64,000 nt of DNA, from positions 2,604,001 through 2,668,000 of the forward strand of contig JASISA010000025.1 of the NCBI GenBank assembly GCA_031771865.1. The letters are read 5' to 3'. Below are positions 34,067-44,288 of this stretch, piece after piece. A program made the position numbers and the translations under genes. Under the pieces are notes generated by a model that did not search any database, had not been told where the DNA came from, and saw only the letters and a program-made list of their open reading frames with translations. This DNA is from Nothophaeocryptopus gaeumannii. Its lineage: Eukaryota; Ascomycota; Dothideomycetes; Mycosphaerellales; Mycosphaerellaceae. The stretch's first letter is position 1; each line of letters begins with the position of its first letter.

Positions 34067-35388
34067 ATGAAAGACCCATTTCCCCTTCCGCCGCCCAAAT
34101 GGCTCATCAAAACCATCCAACCGCTGGCGGACTTTCTGGCCCTTCCGACACTACCCCTCCACGCCCATGAAGTCCTCTTCGCGTTCTGCCTCTACAGCAC
34201 CGTTGGCGCTGTCGTCTCGCCAATCCTTAGCTCCGCGGTATGGCCGAATACCTACAAGAAACTCAACAAGCGGACGAAGTTGAACTGGGACGTACATGTC
34301 GTTAGCTTCTTCCAGAGCGTCCTGATATCATGCATGAGCTTGTATGTCATATTCTATGACGAGGAGCGGAAGGCGTTGAGGCCGAGGGAAAACTGGGAAG
34401 CGAGGGTGTGGGAGTACACGGGATTGAGCGGCTTGACGCAGAGCTTCGCGTTGGGCTACTTCCTTTGGGACTTCATTATGTGTAGTTGGCATATCGAGAT
34501 CTTCGGAGCGGGCATGTTGGCGCATGCTATCAGTGCTGTGAGCGTGTTTGCACTGGGTTATGTGAGTAACTTCCTATCAAATCAGGCTTCACAAGATCGA
34601 CTGGCTGACTCATATCCTCCCAGCGACCCTTCATCTACTTCTACGCTCCAATCTTCCTACTCTACGAACTCTCCTCCCCCTTCCTCAACATCCACTGGTT
34701 CTGCGACAAACTCGACCTCACCGGCAGCACAGTCCAAGCCGTCAACGGCGTCTTGCTCACATCCACCTTCTTTGGCTGCCGCTTGGTCTGGGGAAACATT
34801 AGTTCCTTCTGGGTATTCTATGACGTCTTCAGCGCAGTGTTCTACGGCAACTCTAACCTGACAAACATAGAAACGGGAGCTCCAAAAGCATACACGTCAT
34901 CAGACCTATTGGCAATCTACACAGACGAGCAAGGACAGCGACTAGCCTTCACAGGCGGACGAAACGTCCCTCTTTGGTTGGGCCTCGTCTACCTAGCAAG
35001 CAACTTAACCCTCAACTCTCTTAATTTCTTCTGGTTCAGCAAAATGATCGCAACAATACGCAAGCGGTTCGATCCTCCTTTCGGAACCGGTTGCGATCCT
35101 CCTTTCGGAACCAAGGGGGTTGGCGAGGATCCTGCACACTGGGAACCACAGGAGAAAGTCTCACGGACTGCTGGAGCGCTCGTGAACACCGACGCCGATT
35201 CCGCTTCCTACGACCCTTCCAAACCTAAGGGGAGTGTGAAGGCTGCGAGGCAGAGGGCTGAGGCGGCGATCAATGGGTCTGTCGAGATGGACGATGAGAC
35301 TAGCATTCAGAGAGCGACGTTGGCGGATGGGAGTAAGAGTGTAGAGGTCGAAGGGAGGAGGACTTTGAGGACGAGAAGGAAGGCGTGA
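34067..35388 (+). CDS. TLC (TRAM-LAG1-CLN8) domain membrane protein
   Basis: Multi-pass ER-type membrane protein of the TLC superfamily, closest in layout to the uncharacterised yeast YJR116W/YPR114W and animal TMEM56 rather than ceramide synthase. Exons 34067-34561 and 34624-35388 give 419 residues. Hydrophobic segments occur at about 35-58, 83-103, 125-145, 150-170, 175-200, 215-240 and 285-310. 'LGYFLWDFIMCSWHIEIFG' is the TLC core with conserved aspartate and histidine, and 'NIHWFCDKLDLTG' is the other usual block. The 62-bp intron has donor GTGAGT. The cytosolic tail holds an eight-residue duplication (DPPFGTGC/DPPFGTKG) and ends in Arg-rich RTLRTRRKA. Role in lipid handling is inference from the superfamily. 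Confidence 0.88.
35071..35118 (+). repeat. 24-bp tandem duplication in the TLC gene
   Basis: Two adjacent copies starting GATCCTCCTTTCGGAACC at 35071 and 35095, the first 18 bases identical. It stays in frame and adds eight residues after the last membrane segment. Confidence 0.85.
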
Positions 35389-35627
35389 GCATGAGGTCAA
35401 GATAAGAGACGACATTTGTACAGACGTTGGTATTTTGGTTATCCTTACACGAATGGATGCGTAAACTTATTTCGAGCGTTGGCATTTCCAAGACTCAATA
35501 TGATAACAAGCGATGGAGTTTCCAGGAGCAAGCGTAGACGCGTGCGCGCCGCACGAAGCAGCCTAACAATCTCAAGAGGACCGTTGCTGGTAGTACTTCT
35601 TCATTCCCTTCTCCTGTTACCAATTCT

Positions 35628-36297
35628 CTACCAAAAGTCCGCTCCACTTCGTCCATCTGGGCCTACCTCCTGCTCCTCCCACACCAAGAGTTCCAATTCC
35701 TCCATCGCCTCCCGAATGCCCTTCAACATCCTCTCCACCAACTCCTGCCTTCCTTCCCAAGATTTCACTATCTCGATCTCTTCTACGCTTGGCGTCTCTC
35801 TGATGGTTCCAATCGCCCTGCGCTTGGCTGCCAAGTCATGCTTCAAATTCGAGTGCAAAGGACGGAAATAGTGCGCCGCGCGCGTCAAGTTCGCAGAAGA
35901 GAACTCGCGGAAGAAATATTTCGGTATCGGTTCGAGTGATGAGGAGCATAGTGCTTCTCGGAGATAATCCACGACAAGCTGCTAGCCATCATCATCGTCG
36001 GAGAGAGTGGTTCGTTTGGAGTTGGGTGTTTGAATCGGTGGATGGACGCTGTCAGTGCGTGGACGGCGGGGAGTTTTGTGAGAGCATGGTGGGTTAGAGC
36101 TTGCTGGAGGACTGCTTGATGGTGTCGCAAAGGATGGTATGAATGGCGCGGCTGCCGGCTGTTTGAGGTCAGTGAAATGTCTTGAGAATGGTGTCGTGGA
36201 TGAAAGGATTACGGACGTTCAGTTTCGTGTGGCCAATGTCCTCTTGGGGCCGGCCGTCCTGTAAACAGTTGGCTGTGTTCTGATATCTGGACGACAT
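35628..36297 (-). pseudogene. Doubtful small gene, model unresolved, in-frame TAG
   Basis: An ATG at 36297 opens MSSRYQNTANCLQDGRP..., and a good coding-like frame at 35972-35628 reads 'DYLREALCSSSLEPIPKYF' and 'RRAIGTIRETPSVEEIEIV'. Between them no clean join is seen. One path uses a 54-bp intron (donor GTAATC, acceptor AAACAG with a CTGAC branch) and then ends early. Another reads a Pro/Ser-rich stretch up to DDDDG, a TAG at about 35989, and then QLVVDYLREAL in the same frame. A third uses a weak GTCCGT donor and that TAG as a 3' splice site, giving a phase-0 join. It may be a real gene with an odd intron or a gene broken by one nonsense codon. No family recognised. Confidence 0.35.
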
Positions 36298-36839
36298 TGT
36301 GAGAATGAGTGGTTGTAAAGCAAGTTGAGTCGAAGTTTGACGAAGTTTGTGCGGTGTGAATGTTGATGCTCGCGGTAACGATCTCGACGATATCTGTGCG
36401 ATGGATATCTTAGATGAATAAAATCTGGTATGTTGTGATTTCGATTCTATTGGATTTGCAGAAAAGGCAGTATCGACTTTCTCTAGTCTAGAGTTCGGTC
36501 CCTGCAGCCTGGCGCTAGTTCCTGCATGTGACAAATGGTTTCTCGGGCGACTAAGGCAACTGCTTTTCAATGGCAAGACTGACCATACAAAGAGGTGAGG
36601 AAGATGCATACCATCCTCATCAAGACAAACTGACAAGAAATTCTCTTGCGAAACACCTTCCATGCTTGATAACTTTCGCGCGAATAAGTGAGCCATCTTA
36701 GCTGCGCCGCCTGCGCCTCTTCTGCATGGCAGCCTGAGTCACAAGCTGCGCCATCAGGCACCAACCTCAAATACATAGTTTGGCCTGGACCTTCAATCGT
36801 GCTTTTCGATCTCGACACCGTCGAAAGCAGCCAGCAACG
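36298..36839. other. Intergenic region
   Basis: About 540 bp between the doubtful gene and the oxygenase; the frame over 36169-36696 (minus) is mostly untranslated-looking Ser-rich sequence. Confidence 0.5.
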
Positions 36840-37688
36840 ATGCCTTCGCCAGCTCTTTCCACCCTGCCGGAGGGCTTCCTTGCCCAACCAGCTCCAAACA
36901 TCACCACCACCCCAATCGACTTCACGAGAACCTCACTTCCTGAGAACAAAGGCTGCTATGCAGTCATTCTTGATAATGTGCTCAGCCAAGAAGAATGCGA
37001 CCAATTGCTCGCAGCCGCAGAAGCCACAGCCAACAGCGAATGGGAACGAGCCCAAGTCAACATCGGAGGCGGCCACCAACGCGAGATCCTCGACGTGCGA
37101 AATTGCGGACGCATCATCTGGGACTCGCGAGAGGTGGTGGACAAAATCTGGAAGCGGATTGAGAACATCGGAGATGTGCAACAGATTGTGCGGCTTCGGA
37201 AAGTGCCTAAAGTATTTGGACCCGGGCCGATGAAGAGAGGAGAGGTGTGGAGATTTACGCGGCCGAACGAGAGGATGAGGTTTCTGAAGTATGTGGGAGG
37301 AGAATACTTTCGACCGCACTGCGATGGAAGCTATGAGACGCCAGATGGCTCAGGGAGATCATACTTCACCATGCATCTTTACCTCAACGATGCTAGTCCA
37401 CTGTCGCAGAAGGAGCTCGCCAAGATGGACAAGGATCAGTTGACAGCAGCTCGGTCGGCGCTGGTGGGTGGTGCAACTACCTTCCACTCGCTCTCGTGGG
37501 ACTCTGAGAAGAAGTTCGACGTCATGCCCAGGACTGGCCGCATCTTGCTCTTCCAGCACCGCGACCTCCTTCACAGCGGCGATGATGTGGTGCAGGGAGT
37601 GAAGTACACTATGCGAACCGATCTGATGTACGAGCTGGAGAGCGCGCAAGGCGACACCAAAAGTAAGATGCCCAAGCTCGATGACTGA
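36840..37688 (+). CDS. 2-oxoglutarate/Fe(II) oxygenase, prolyl-4-hydroxylase-like
   Basis: Single-exon 282-residue dioxygenase with a double-stranded beta-helix. Iron ligands are H160 and D162 in 'YFRPHCDGSYE' and H245 in 'HRDLLHSGDDV'; the 2-oxoglutarate anchor is the basic residue in 'GVKYTMRTDLMYE' (K255 or R259). 'SYFTMHLYLND' and 'GGATTFHS' are family strands. Similar fungal proteins are annotated as P4H alpha-like (SM00702 class). There is no signal peptide, so a cytosolic or nuclear substrate is likely and collagen-type substrates are not. Start taken at 36840 (ACGATGCC); the open frame extends 20 codons upstream without an ATG. Confidence 0.88.
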   Translation: MPSPALSTLPEGFLAQPAPNITTTPIDFTRTSLPENKGCYAVILDNVLSQEECDQLLAAAEATANSEWERAQVNIGGGHQREILDVRNCGRIIWDSREVVDKIWKRIENIGDVQQIVRLRKVPKVFGPGPMKRGEVWRFTRPNERMRFLKYVGGEYFRPHCDGSYETPDGSGRSYFTMHLYLNDASPLSQKELAKMDKDQLTAARSALVGGATTFHSLSWDSEKKFDVMPRTGRILLFQHRDLLHSGDDVVQGVKYTMRTDLMYELESAQGDTKSKMPKLDD

Positions 37689-38766
37689 GTGAGTCAGGCT
37701 GATCTGAGCTCGAAATGAAGCTGGCTGGCGAAAAGTCGCGTCGGCTCTGAAGCCTTCCTAGATACCCAGAAAAGGTTTGCATTGGTTAGCAGTATCCTTG
37801 ATTCTCTCTCACTTTGACCAAGTATGGACTCACCTGTGCGAAAGAAATAGTTGAAGCGCCATCCTCACAAGAGTAATCGGAATCGAATGATACCCTTCAC
37901 CTCCAACCATATAAAGGAAGGAGGTAGGTACGCCGCGTATTGCACTAAAGTGTCATCCGCAGATACACAATCTTCGCACCGACTCCCATAGCCGCGTAGA
38001 ACAGCGTCCGAGGACATCTGCGCGCGGCTGAGATTTCTGATGCCGAGTGCAACCATGTGTGTCATGGCAGGCCCTCACGGGCAGATGCCAGAGCTGAAAC
38101 TGGCAAGCAGAATCAGATGGCGTGCAAGTTGAAGATTACTCCGAATTTCTCATTTGCCATGGTAGATGCAGCGCGGAAGCTGACCTTGTGTGGGAGCAAA
38201 GAAACGCAGCATTCGTGAGGATGGCGCTTAGAGAGAGAAAGTGGATGTTGGTGAGTCGAAGTGAAGTTTTGTAGGACTCGCGAGCGCACGGGCCAGTTGC
38301 GGGTGCGGCCGCTGCCAAGGATATGCTGCCTGAGGTTTGCGCAACGAATGTCTTCTCGCGAACCCGCTTTTCCTTCCTTTTGCTGACATACCATCTTACC
38401 TCTACCTATTCTCAACCCCTCTGGTTGTCTCGGGACTAGACGACGCGGTGCTGGCGCTGTGTACTGTGTAGGCCAAGAGTGCGAACCCAAAGCACCAGCC
38501 CGGACCGTCGAAGGATTCATGCGCCCCACCGACTTCGAGAGGGCAGTCGTTGAAGCACCACACACTCGCGGTAGTCTTCACATGTCACGAAGGAACAGGG
38601 CCATCCACCGCAAATTTCAGGGCAGTCATGGTGATCAGAGTACCGGAGATATATATTGATCAGATCGGTACTTGCCCAGACTTGAAGAAAGCTGACCGCC
38701 AGGGTCTCGATTTTACGCACAGGCATGCGCGACGCAAACGACTGAGCTTTACTAGAATTCATCAGA
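37689..38766. other. Intergenic region without supported gene
   Basis: 1.08 kb. A 150-codon minus frame (38113-38565) has no family signal or plausible start context. Likely UTRs and a promoter. Confidence 0.5.
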
Positions 38767-39651
38767 ATGGCCCCCGAAGAAAGACCATCTGGCAAATTGT
38801 GGTCTCGCGTAGCCCAGCTCTACGCGAAGATGGCCACTGAAGACGATCCAAACAGCCCAACAGCCGCCGGCAATGCGCAATTCCGCCGGGCGATCGAAGA
38901 AACCCACCCTTTGAGTAAGGCGTCCTATATACTTGACATGGGATGCGGAAGTGGCCAAGTCATCACCGCTCTCCTCACATCTCCGGCTGCGAGAACTATT
39001 CCAGACTCTGCGCGTATTGTCGCGGCAGACGTGAGTCAAGAATTCGTCGACCTGACAGCGAAGCGGAGAGACGAATACGTCCAGAAGGAAGGCAAGAACT
39101 CTATTTGGTCGCGTCTAGAAGTCCATAACTGGAACGCCCGCGAGCTCCAAGATGTTGTCGAGTCAAACTCCGTCAGCCATCTCGTAGGCGGGTTCAGCTA
39201 CTTCGCGGTGAAAGAGGAAATGGTCGCACTCTCAGAAGCCCATCGCATCCTCAAACCAGGGGGCATCTTCGCAACTACCTCCATGGGCGCCACGGAACAG
39301 CACGAGCTCGCCAGGTGCTTCAAAAAGGTCCGTCCCGATAAACACATTCCCGGCCCTCTACCACATTGGCAGTCCGAAGACGCCGTCACCAAATTCTTGA
39401 CCGAAGAGTGTGGTTTCAAGAACGTGCAGGCTAAAGAGTTCCCGCAATCGATTCCTATGGACAGTTATCAGGATGCCATGGATCTCATCTTCGAGGTCTT
39501 TCCATACATCAAGCCTCTCATGGAGGACATGTCCAATGAGGAGGTCGAGCAGGTGAAGAAGGAGATGATCAAATTCTTAGAAGAAAGACATCCAGGTGGT
39601 GGGCCATTCGGGTTGAAGGGCACAGGTGTGATTAGCTGGGGCACGAAGTGA
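38767..39651 (+). CDS. Class I SAM-dependent methyltransferase
   Basis: Single-exon 294-residue methyltransferase. SAM motif I is 'ILDMGCGSGQV' at about 55-65, the acidic ribose-binding residue lies in 'ARIVAADVSQEFV' near 90, and 'EAHRILKPGGIFATTSMG' near 160-178 is motif III. The C-terminal half contains 'AVTKFLTEECGFKNVQAKEF', the usual last beta-hairpin. It resembles fungal UbiE/COQ5-like or secondary-metabolism small-molecule methyltransferases; the acceptor cannot be told from sequence. It has no neighbouring biosynthetic core gene, so a cluster role is not supported. Confidence 0.88.
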   Translation: MAPEERPSGKLWSRVAQLYAKMATEDDPNSPTAAGNAQFRRAIEETHPLSKASYILDMGCGSGQVITALLTSPAARTIPDSARIVAADVSQEFVDLTAKRRDEYVQKEGKNSIWSRLEVHNWNARELQDVVESNSVSHLVGGFSYFAVKEEMVALSEAHRILKPGGIFATTSMGATEQHELARCFKKVRPDKHIPGPLPHWQSEDAVTKFLTEECGFKNVQAKEFPQSIPMDSYQDAMDLIFEVFPYIKPLMEDMSNEEVEQVKKEMIKFLEERHPGGGPFGLKGTGVISWGTK

Positions 39652-40262
39652 GCGTCCCGTGTATTCGCTCTGTACATAGCTTCAGAGATCGCCACATGCA
39701 GCCGTACCGTATCCGTCATCTCTTGCCATGCTGACGCCGAGCAAGCTGCTTCTTCATACACCCTTCATTCAAACTGTGCACTCGAACAGAGTCCTACCAG
39801 TCCCTCGTGATGTGGTGGAAGGAATCCTCGTGAGATCTGGACCACGATGCCCCTGCTCGGTTTCCGCGCAAGTATCTGCCGGACTGGAAGCTTCAACAAC
39901 CGTGGTTTTCCTCTCCATGTCAACGAGCTTCGTTTTGTACAGCTCCAGCCACATTCGATATCGCATGCCTGTAAGACGATATTGTAACCTCGGTCTCGCG
40001 ATGTCGCTTTTCGTACAGGAAATTCGTACCATTTCGCGAAGAGAGATGTGGGAAAGGATGGTTGGTGAGACATTACAATATTCGATTTGCTTCACTCGTG
40101 AAGTCGTGATGATTATGTACAATGCGATTCATGCTTTCTATATCCCTCCACGCTATGCCAATTCGATCGATGCATTTCCCTTCCCGTGCTATGCAAGAAT
40201 TCCAGTCCCAGGTTTGCGTTCGTCCAGAGTGTGCTCATAAGGTAGATCCATCGATCAAGTCT
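39652..40262. other. Convergent intergenic region
   Basis: 611 bp between convergent genes. The forward frame 39728-40240 has no domain features and runs towards the antisense of cerato-platanin; treated as spurious. Confidence 0.55.
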
Positions 40263-40772
40263 CTAAGCAGCGAACTCAATAGTCCTCTTGCTGTGAGTAA
40301 GACCACATTGATCAACACCAACTTTCTCAACCGTAGCATCAATCGTCCCCACCGCATCAGCCTGGTTGTTCGTCAATTCATTCATCGCCGTCTTGCCCAT
40401 ATTGATACCCGCGCCAGCATGATCAATCCCCAGAACATTGATGCTCTTGCCGTTGTAAGTGACCTTGTAACACTGTCCGCAAGAAGGAGAGTTCCAGCCG
40501 GAGATGTCGGCCGAGGCTCCGATGTAGGGGAATTTGGGGATTGCGCCTTGGGTTTGCCAGCCGTATCTTGTGATGAGGCCGTGAGCGCCGTCGCTGCAGG
40601 AGACGGCGGTCATGGAGCGGCTGCCGTCATCGTAGCCGGCGTCCCATTTGATTTGAAGCTGTGATGGGAGTCAGTTGGTGTTGAGATGAGAGATGTTGAT
40701 ATATTGGCTTACGATGTCGGCGCTGGCGACAGAAGCCATGAGAAGAGCAGAAGCAGCGGTGATGAACTTCAT
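40263..40772 (-). CDS. Cerato-platanin family secreted protein
   Basis: Small secreted cysteine-rich protein of fungal cell walls, known in other species as an expansin-like, chitin-binding elicitor of plant defence. Exons 40772-40713 and 40658-40263 give 151 residues. Residues 1-18 (MKFITAASALLMASVASA) are a signal peptide. The mature protein opens DILQIKWDAGYDDGSRS and has four cysteines (VSCSDG, PSCGQC, DQCGL) forming the two family disulfides. 'NVLGIDHAGAGINMG' is the conserved core. The 54-bp intron sits just after the signal peptide, with donor GTAAGC and branch CTGAC. The sequence is intact. Confidence 0.95.
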
Positions 40773-41894
40773 GATATCGGTTATAGAGGTGTATTAAAGA
40801 TCAAGATGTGGAGTTTGTTGTATTGGAATGGCCGATGCTGGAGATGTAGAAATGTTTCTTGGATGATGATGAAGAGGAACTGGGAAGAGGCAAGGGACGT
40901 CTTATACTTCACCGTGTCTTGAAAGACCAGCGCATTCCGCCGAGCCTCGTGAGCTCTCCCTTGCAGAAGGACGTGCTGGGGTACCTTCCAATACGAGGCG
41001 TGAGACCTCGCTCTTGCCGTGATGGGTAGTCGAGCCAGAAGGCACGATGTCAAGCTGTGGCGCAGCGGGACGACTTTGAACACCGGATACGGGCTGATTG
41101 ATGGCATCGCTTGGCTAGTATGGCTGGGAAGGAAGAAAGCTTGACTTTGATGACAAGGATAGAGATGGCGCTTCTACCGTACAGCGTGAAGAAAGCACTT
41201 TAGTGGATGCACGAGAGTAGATGGATGAGGCTTGGACTTGGAGATGCTATTTCGAGGTGACGCGGGTAGAAGCGATGCAACGGTTGTGGCGCCACATCAT
41301 TATGTAACGCTGGGGTGCATTCTCGGCGAGAAGTAGAGAAGGACGGGCGTGAGAGTAGTCTCAGCTGGATGGACATTGATAGGATCGTACGGTGAACGTC
41401 GAATCGATTTGCGACTATCGCTGAGATTCCTTGTCCAAGCGATGAGCATCTGGTGGAGAGCGAGAGTTGGAAGAGCGAGGAGAGTCTGGCAAATAATCGA
41501 AAGATCGACGAACCTCACTTCATGACTGCCGAGCAAGGGGCCTAAGCCCGCGAGACAAATCCGCGAGCATCCGGGGTCTTTGACCTTGAAGAACGGAGGA
41601 TTCTTATGGTAGTTCTACGCAAAGGCAAGAGAGTTGGGTAACTTAATATCGACTTTTACGTCCATCCACAATGTCTGTCGCGCTGTTTGAGGATGCCAGA
41701 TGCCCGCTCTGCCCGCTGAGAGTTCGAAGAGACAAGCCAGATGGCTCTTGATGGCTTGATGACAGATCCGCGATGATTCCGCTTAAGCACTCTTTCGTCA
41801 GCATCTGGGCGAAGATCTCTCATCAGTTAATCTCGCCATACATCGTGAGCGCGGTGGGTATGTTCCCATCACCTGTATCATCTCCATACTCTTC
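40773..41894. other. Divergent intergenic region
   Basis: 1.1 kb between cerato-platanin (-) and the orphan gene (+). No gene supported; the region should hold the cerato-platanin promoter. Confidence 0.5.
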
Positions 41895-42656
41895 ATGTTC
41901 AAGATGCTTGGAAGCTCCAAATCCAATGTCTACGTGTCGGTGGTGGAAAGCCACCAACAGGTGGAGGATGGCGAGCAATACAAGTATCGGAAGCAGCATA
42001 TCTGGAATATCTCGGTAGAGCCACGGAAACATCAAGTCCCATGTGTGCCCACCGCTCATCCGGAACCGATACACCTTACTGCCAAGCTCCAAGATGGTAC
42101 GGAGAAGTACTCCATCAGCAGGCAAGGTGCGGAGTCTCATTCCGGTATTATGGGCAATGTCTTGATTGGCGAGAAGGTCAAGACGACGCCTGATGAGGTC
42201 GAGCGCGTGTTGAAGGCAAAGCTGACTGCTGGACCTTCTTCACTGCCTTCGGATCAGACCTCAGAAGACGACCCAGAGCACTGGATCAGACGGGGTACGT
42301 TTGCCACGCGAGACGCGAGATACACTGACCAGATGCTGACCCCCATCAGCACTTCATGTCCTCCAAGAACGAAATATACTCGCCAAGTTTGATGTGGGCG
42401 AGTTCATGACCGTAAGTTGCCCAATGGTAGATGCAAGCACAGCACGCTGACTGCATTGTAGTTCGCACACGCCTATGCTGCCAACCGAGCCAGTGCAGAG
42501 GCACCTGCCATGGTAGCTTATCCGCGTATGGACAAGAAACACGAGCAGAAAGCACAGAAAAAGAAGTTCTGGGTTAATTACCCGATGGAGTCGAAGATCA
42601 ACCCGCGAGGGCGAGTTGAAGGTGGCGGCGACAAGCACTATGGCGGATTGATGTGA
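41895..42656 (+). CDS. Three-exon orphan gene, function unknown
   Basis: Exons 41895-42294, 42350-42411 and 42462-42656 join in phase to 218 residues. Both introns are canonical and short: 55 bp (GTACGT...CATCAG) and 50 bp (GTAAGT...TTGTAG), each with a CTGAC branch site, which is good evidence that this is a real gene even though no single frame is long. The second half reads DPEHWIRRALHVLQERNILA, then 'FMTFAHAYAANRASAEAPAM', then 'KKKFWVNYPMESKINPRGR' and a Gly-rich end (GGGDKHYGGLM). Total charge is basic; no membrane segment or signal peptide is seen. The first about 70 residues are the least certain and the start may be downstream. I do not recognise it. Confidence 0.6.
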
Positions 42657-44288
42657 AGAATTGATACCCAACTGTATGTCTACTGACTGTGTTACAAGCA
42701 TTCCTTATATGCACTCTAGCTTCAACTGCCCTCACTACATGTACTGACATTGAACTCGGTCTGATTCGCGTCGAGCAAGTCACACTATGGAAGACATTCA
42801 GTTCTTGATAATATGAAACAAGACGACAGGCTGTGATGAGTGTCGCACGACAGTTGCAGCGCTTAAGAGAGCCTCTCCGGTACAAGTGGCTGGGGTTCGG
42901 GGTAACTGGAGACGAAGTATGGGGTGAGCGCACATGAAGAGCAAGGATGTCCGCAATCTCAGGCGGCTCCGGACTTCGGCGAAATCTAGCCGCTTCGCCA
43001 TCGGACGACGAATAGCACCCAAAAGATGCTTTTCGGAGAGTCGCTTGTTGATGGGCATCATGCGCCAATGACTGCCAGCATCTTCAAAGTGGCATCTGGA
43101 ACCCCCATTAAAAGCATCTGCCCATCTGCCCATGGCTTGACACAACAAAACCGAAGTCTGGTATATGACCATATCATAGCTGTGACAAGCGCGCTTGCCC
43201 TATAATTGCCTACCCTCATCCTGCTCGACTGCTAGCATCGGCACCGACATGGACAGACCCGGCTCAGAAGCAGCGCAACTGCGCGTACAAAGTAGCATAA
43301 AAGAGCAAATAGCGCAACCTCCTCCACAATCCCCAACTCATTATCATCGCCTTCTTCGGTCTGACGAAGCGCATCACTGTGACGATCTACCTGAGTTGCT
43401 GCACATGCGATGCCGGAATCGAATGCGCAGTACGTAGCTTCTCCGAGGACGAAGATACCATTGAGATACCTGATGAGGTCTGTTCTCGATTCATTCACGC
43501 GAATGCCGCTTCATGAGCTGAACGATACCTGACGTTCTCTTCGAGTGTAGAAGTGATCAGAATCTAGCAGCTGCGAGATCATAAGCCAAGAGCCTGGCTT
43601 GAACAAGGAAAAGCCTGTTCTTGCCTTAGCACCATCGAAAACCTTGTATGCTCACCAATTTGGGAACGATGGTGAGGTTCCTGGCGACAGAAGACCTTCA
43701 CCAGATCATTTTGGTTAGTTGATTGCTGCTCGAGATCGCGTCAGGAAGCAAGATAGCCCATTCGAAGTGAAATGGATATGCTGACAAGTCCAATAGCGGT
43801 CCGGATGCGTCTCAAGGACGAGAGATCGAGAGGCGTGTCCAGCCGCAATGTTGCTAGCAGAGAGCATCTCGATTTGCTGGAGATAGAGAAAGCCCTCGAA
43901 GTATTCTTTTGAGCGCTTGAGGTGCTATCTGACGAGTCGAGCCCACTCACCAGTCAATTCCTATGCTGTGCATTGGAAAGCGCAATTGCTAGAATCGATC
44001 GAAGAGCGGAGCTTTGAGAGAGAGGAGCCGGCATTAGTTCTATCAGCACAGATATGAGAAATCGTGAATGTAAGAGGACGAGGGAGAACACGGTTGCAAG
44101 AGGCTCATGTGTACATTGATGCATATGTTTTCCCATCCATACGCTTTAGAGTTGACTTTACTGAGCATGTCACTGAGCCATGATTTATGTTACATGCTCT
44201 TGCTCGCATGAGCCAACCGTGAGCTAGTGCAATGGGGCTATTCGTAGCAGCGCTCATTTGCACCACGTGTATCTGGTAGAGACGACCA
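42657..44288. other. Long intergenic region without supported gene
   Basis: 1.6 kb. Several short frames on both strands, none with a domain, splice structure or composition that looks coding. No transposon ends or repeats were noticed. Confidence 0.5.

Noticed and set aside
39728..40240. 170-codon forward frame
   Set aside because: No domain, no splice structure, and it runs up to the antisense of cerato-platanin.
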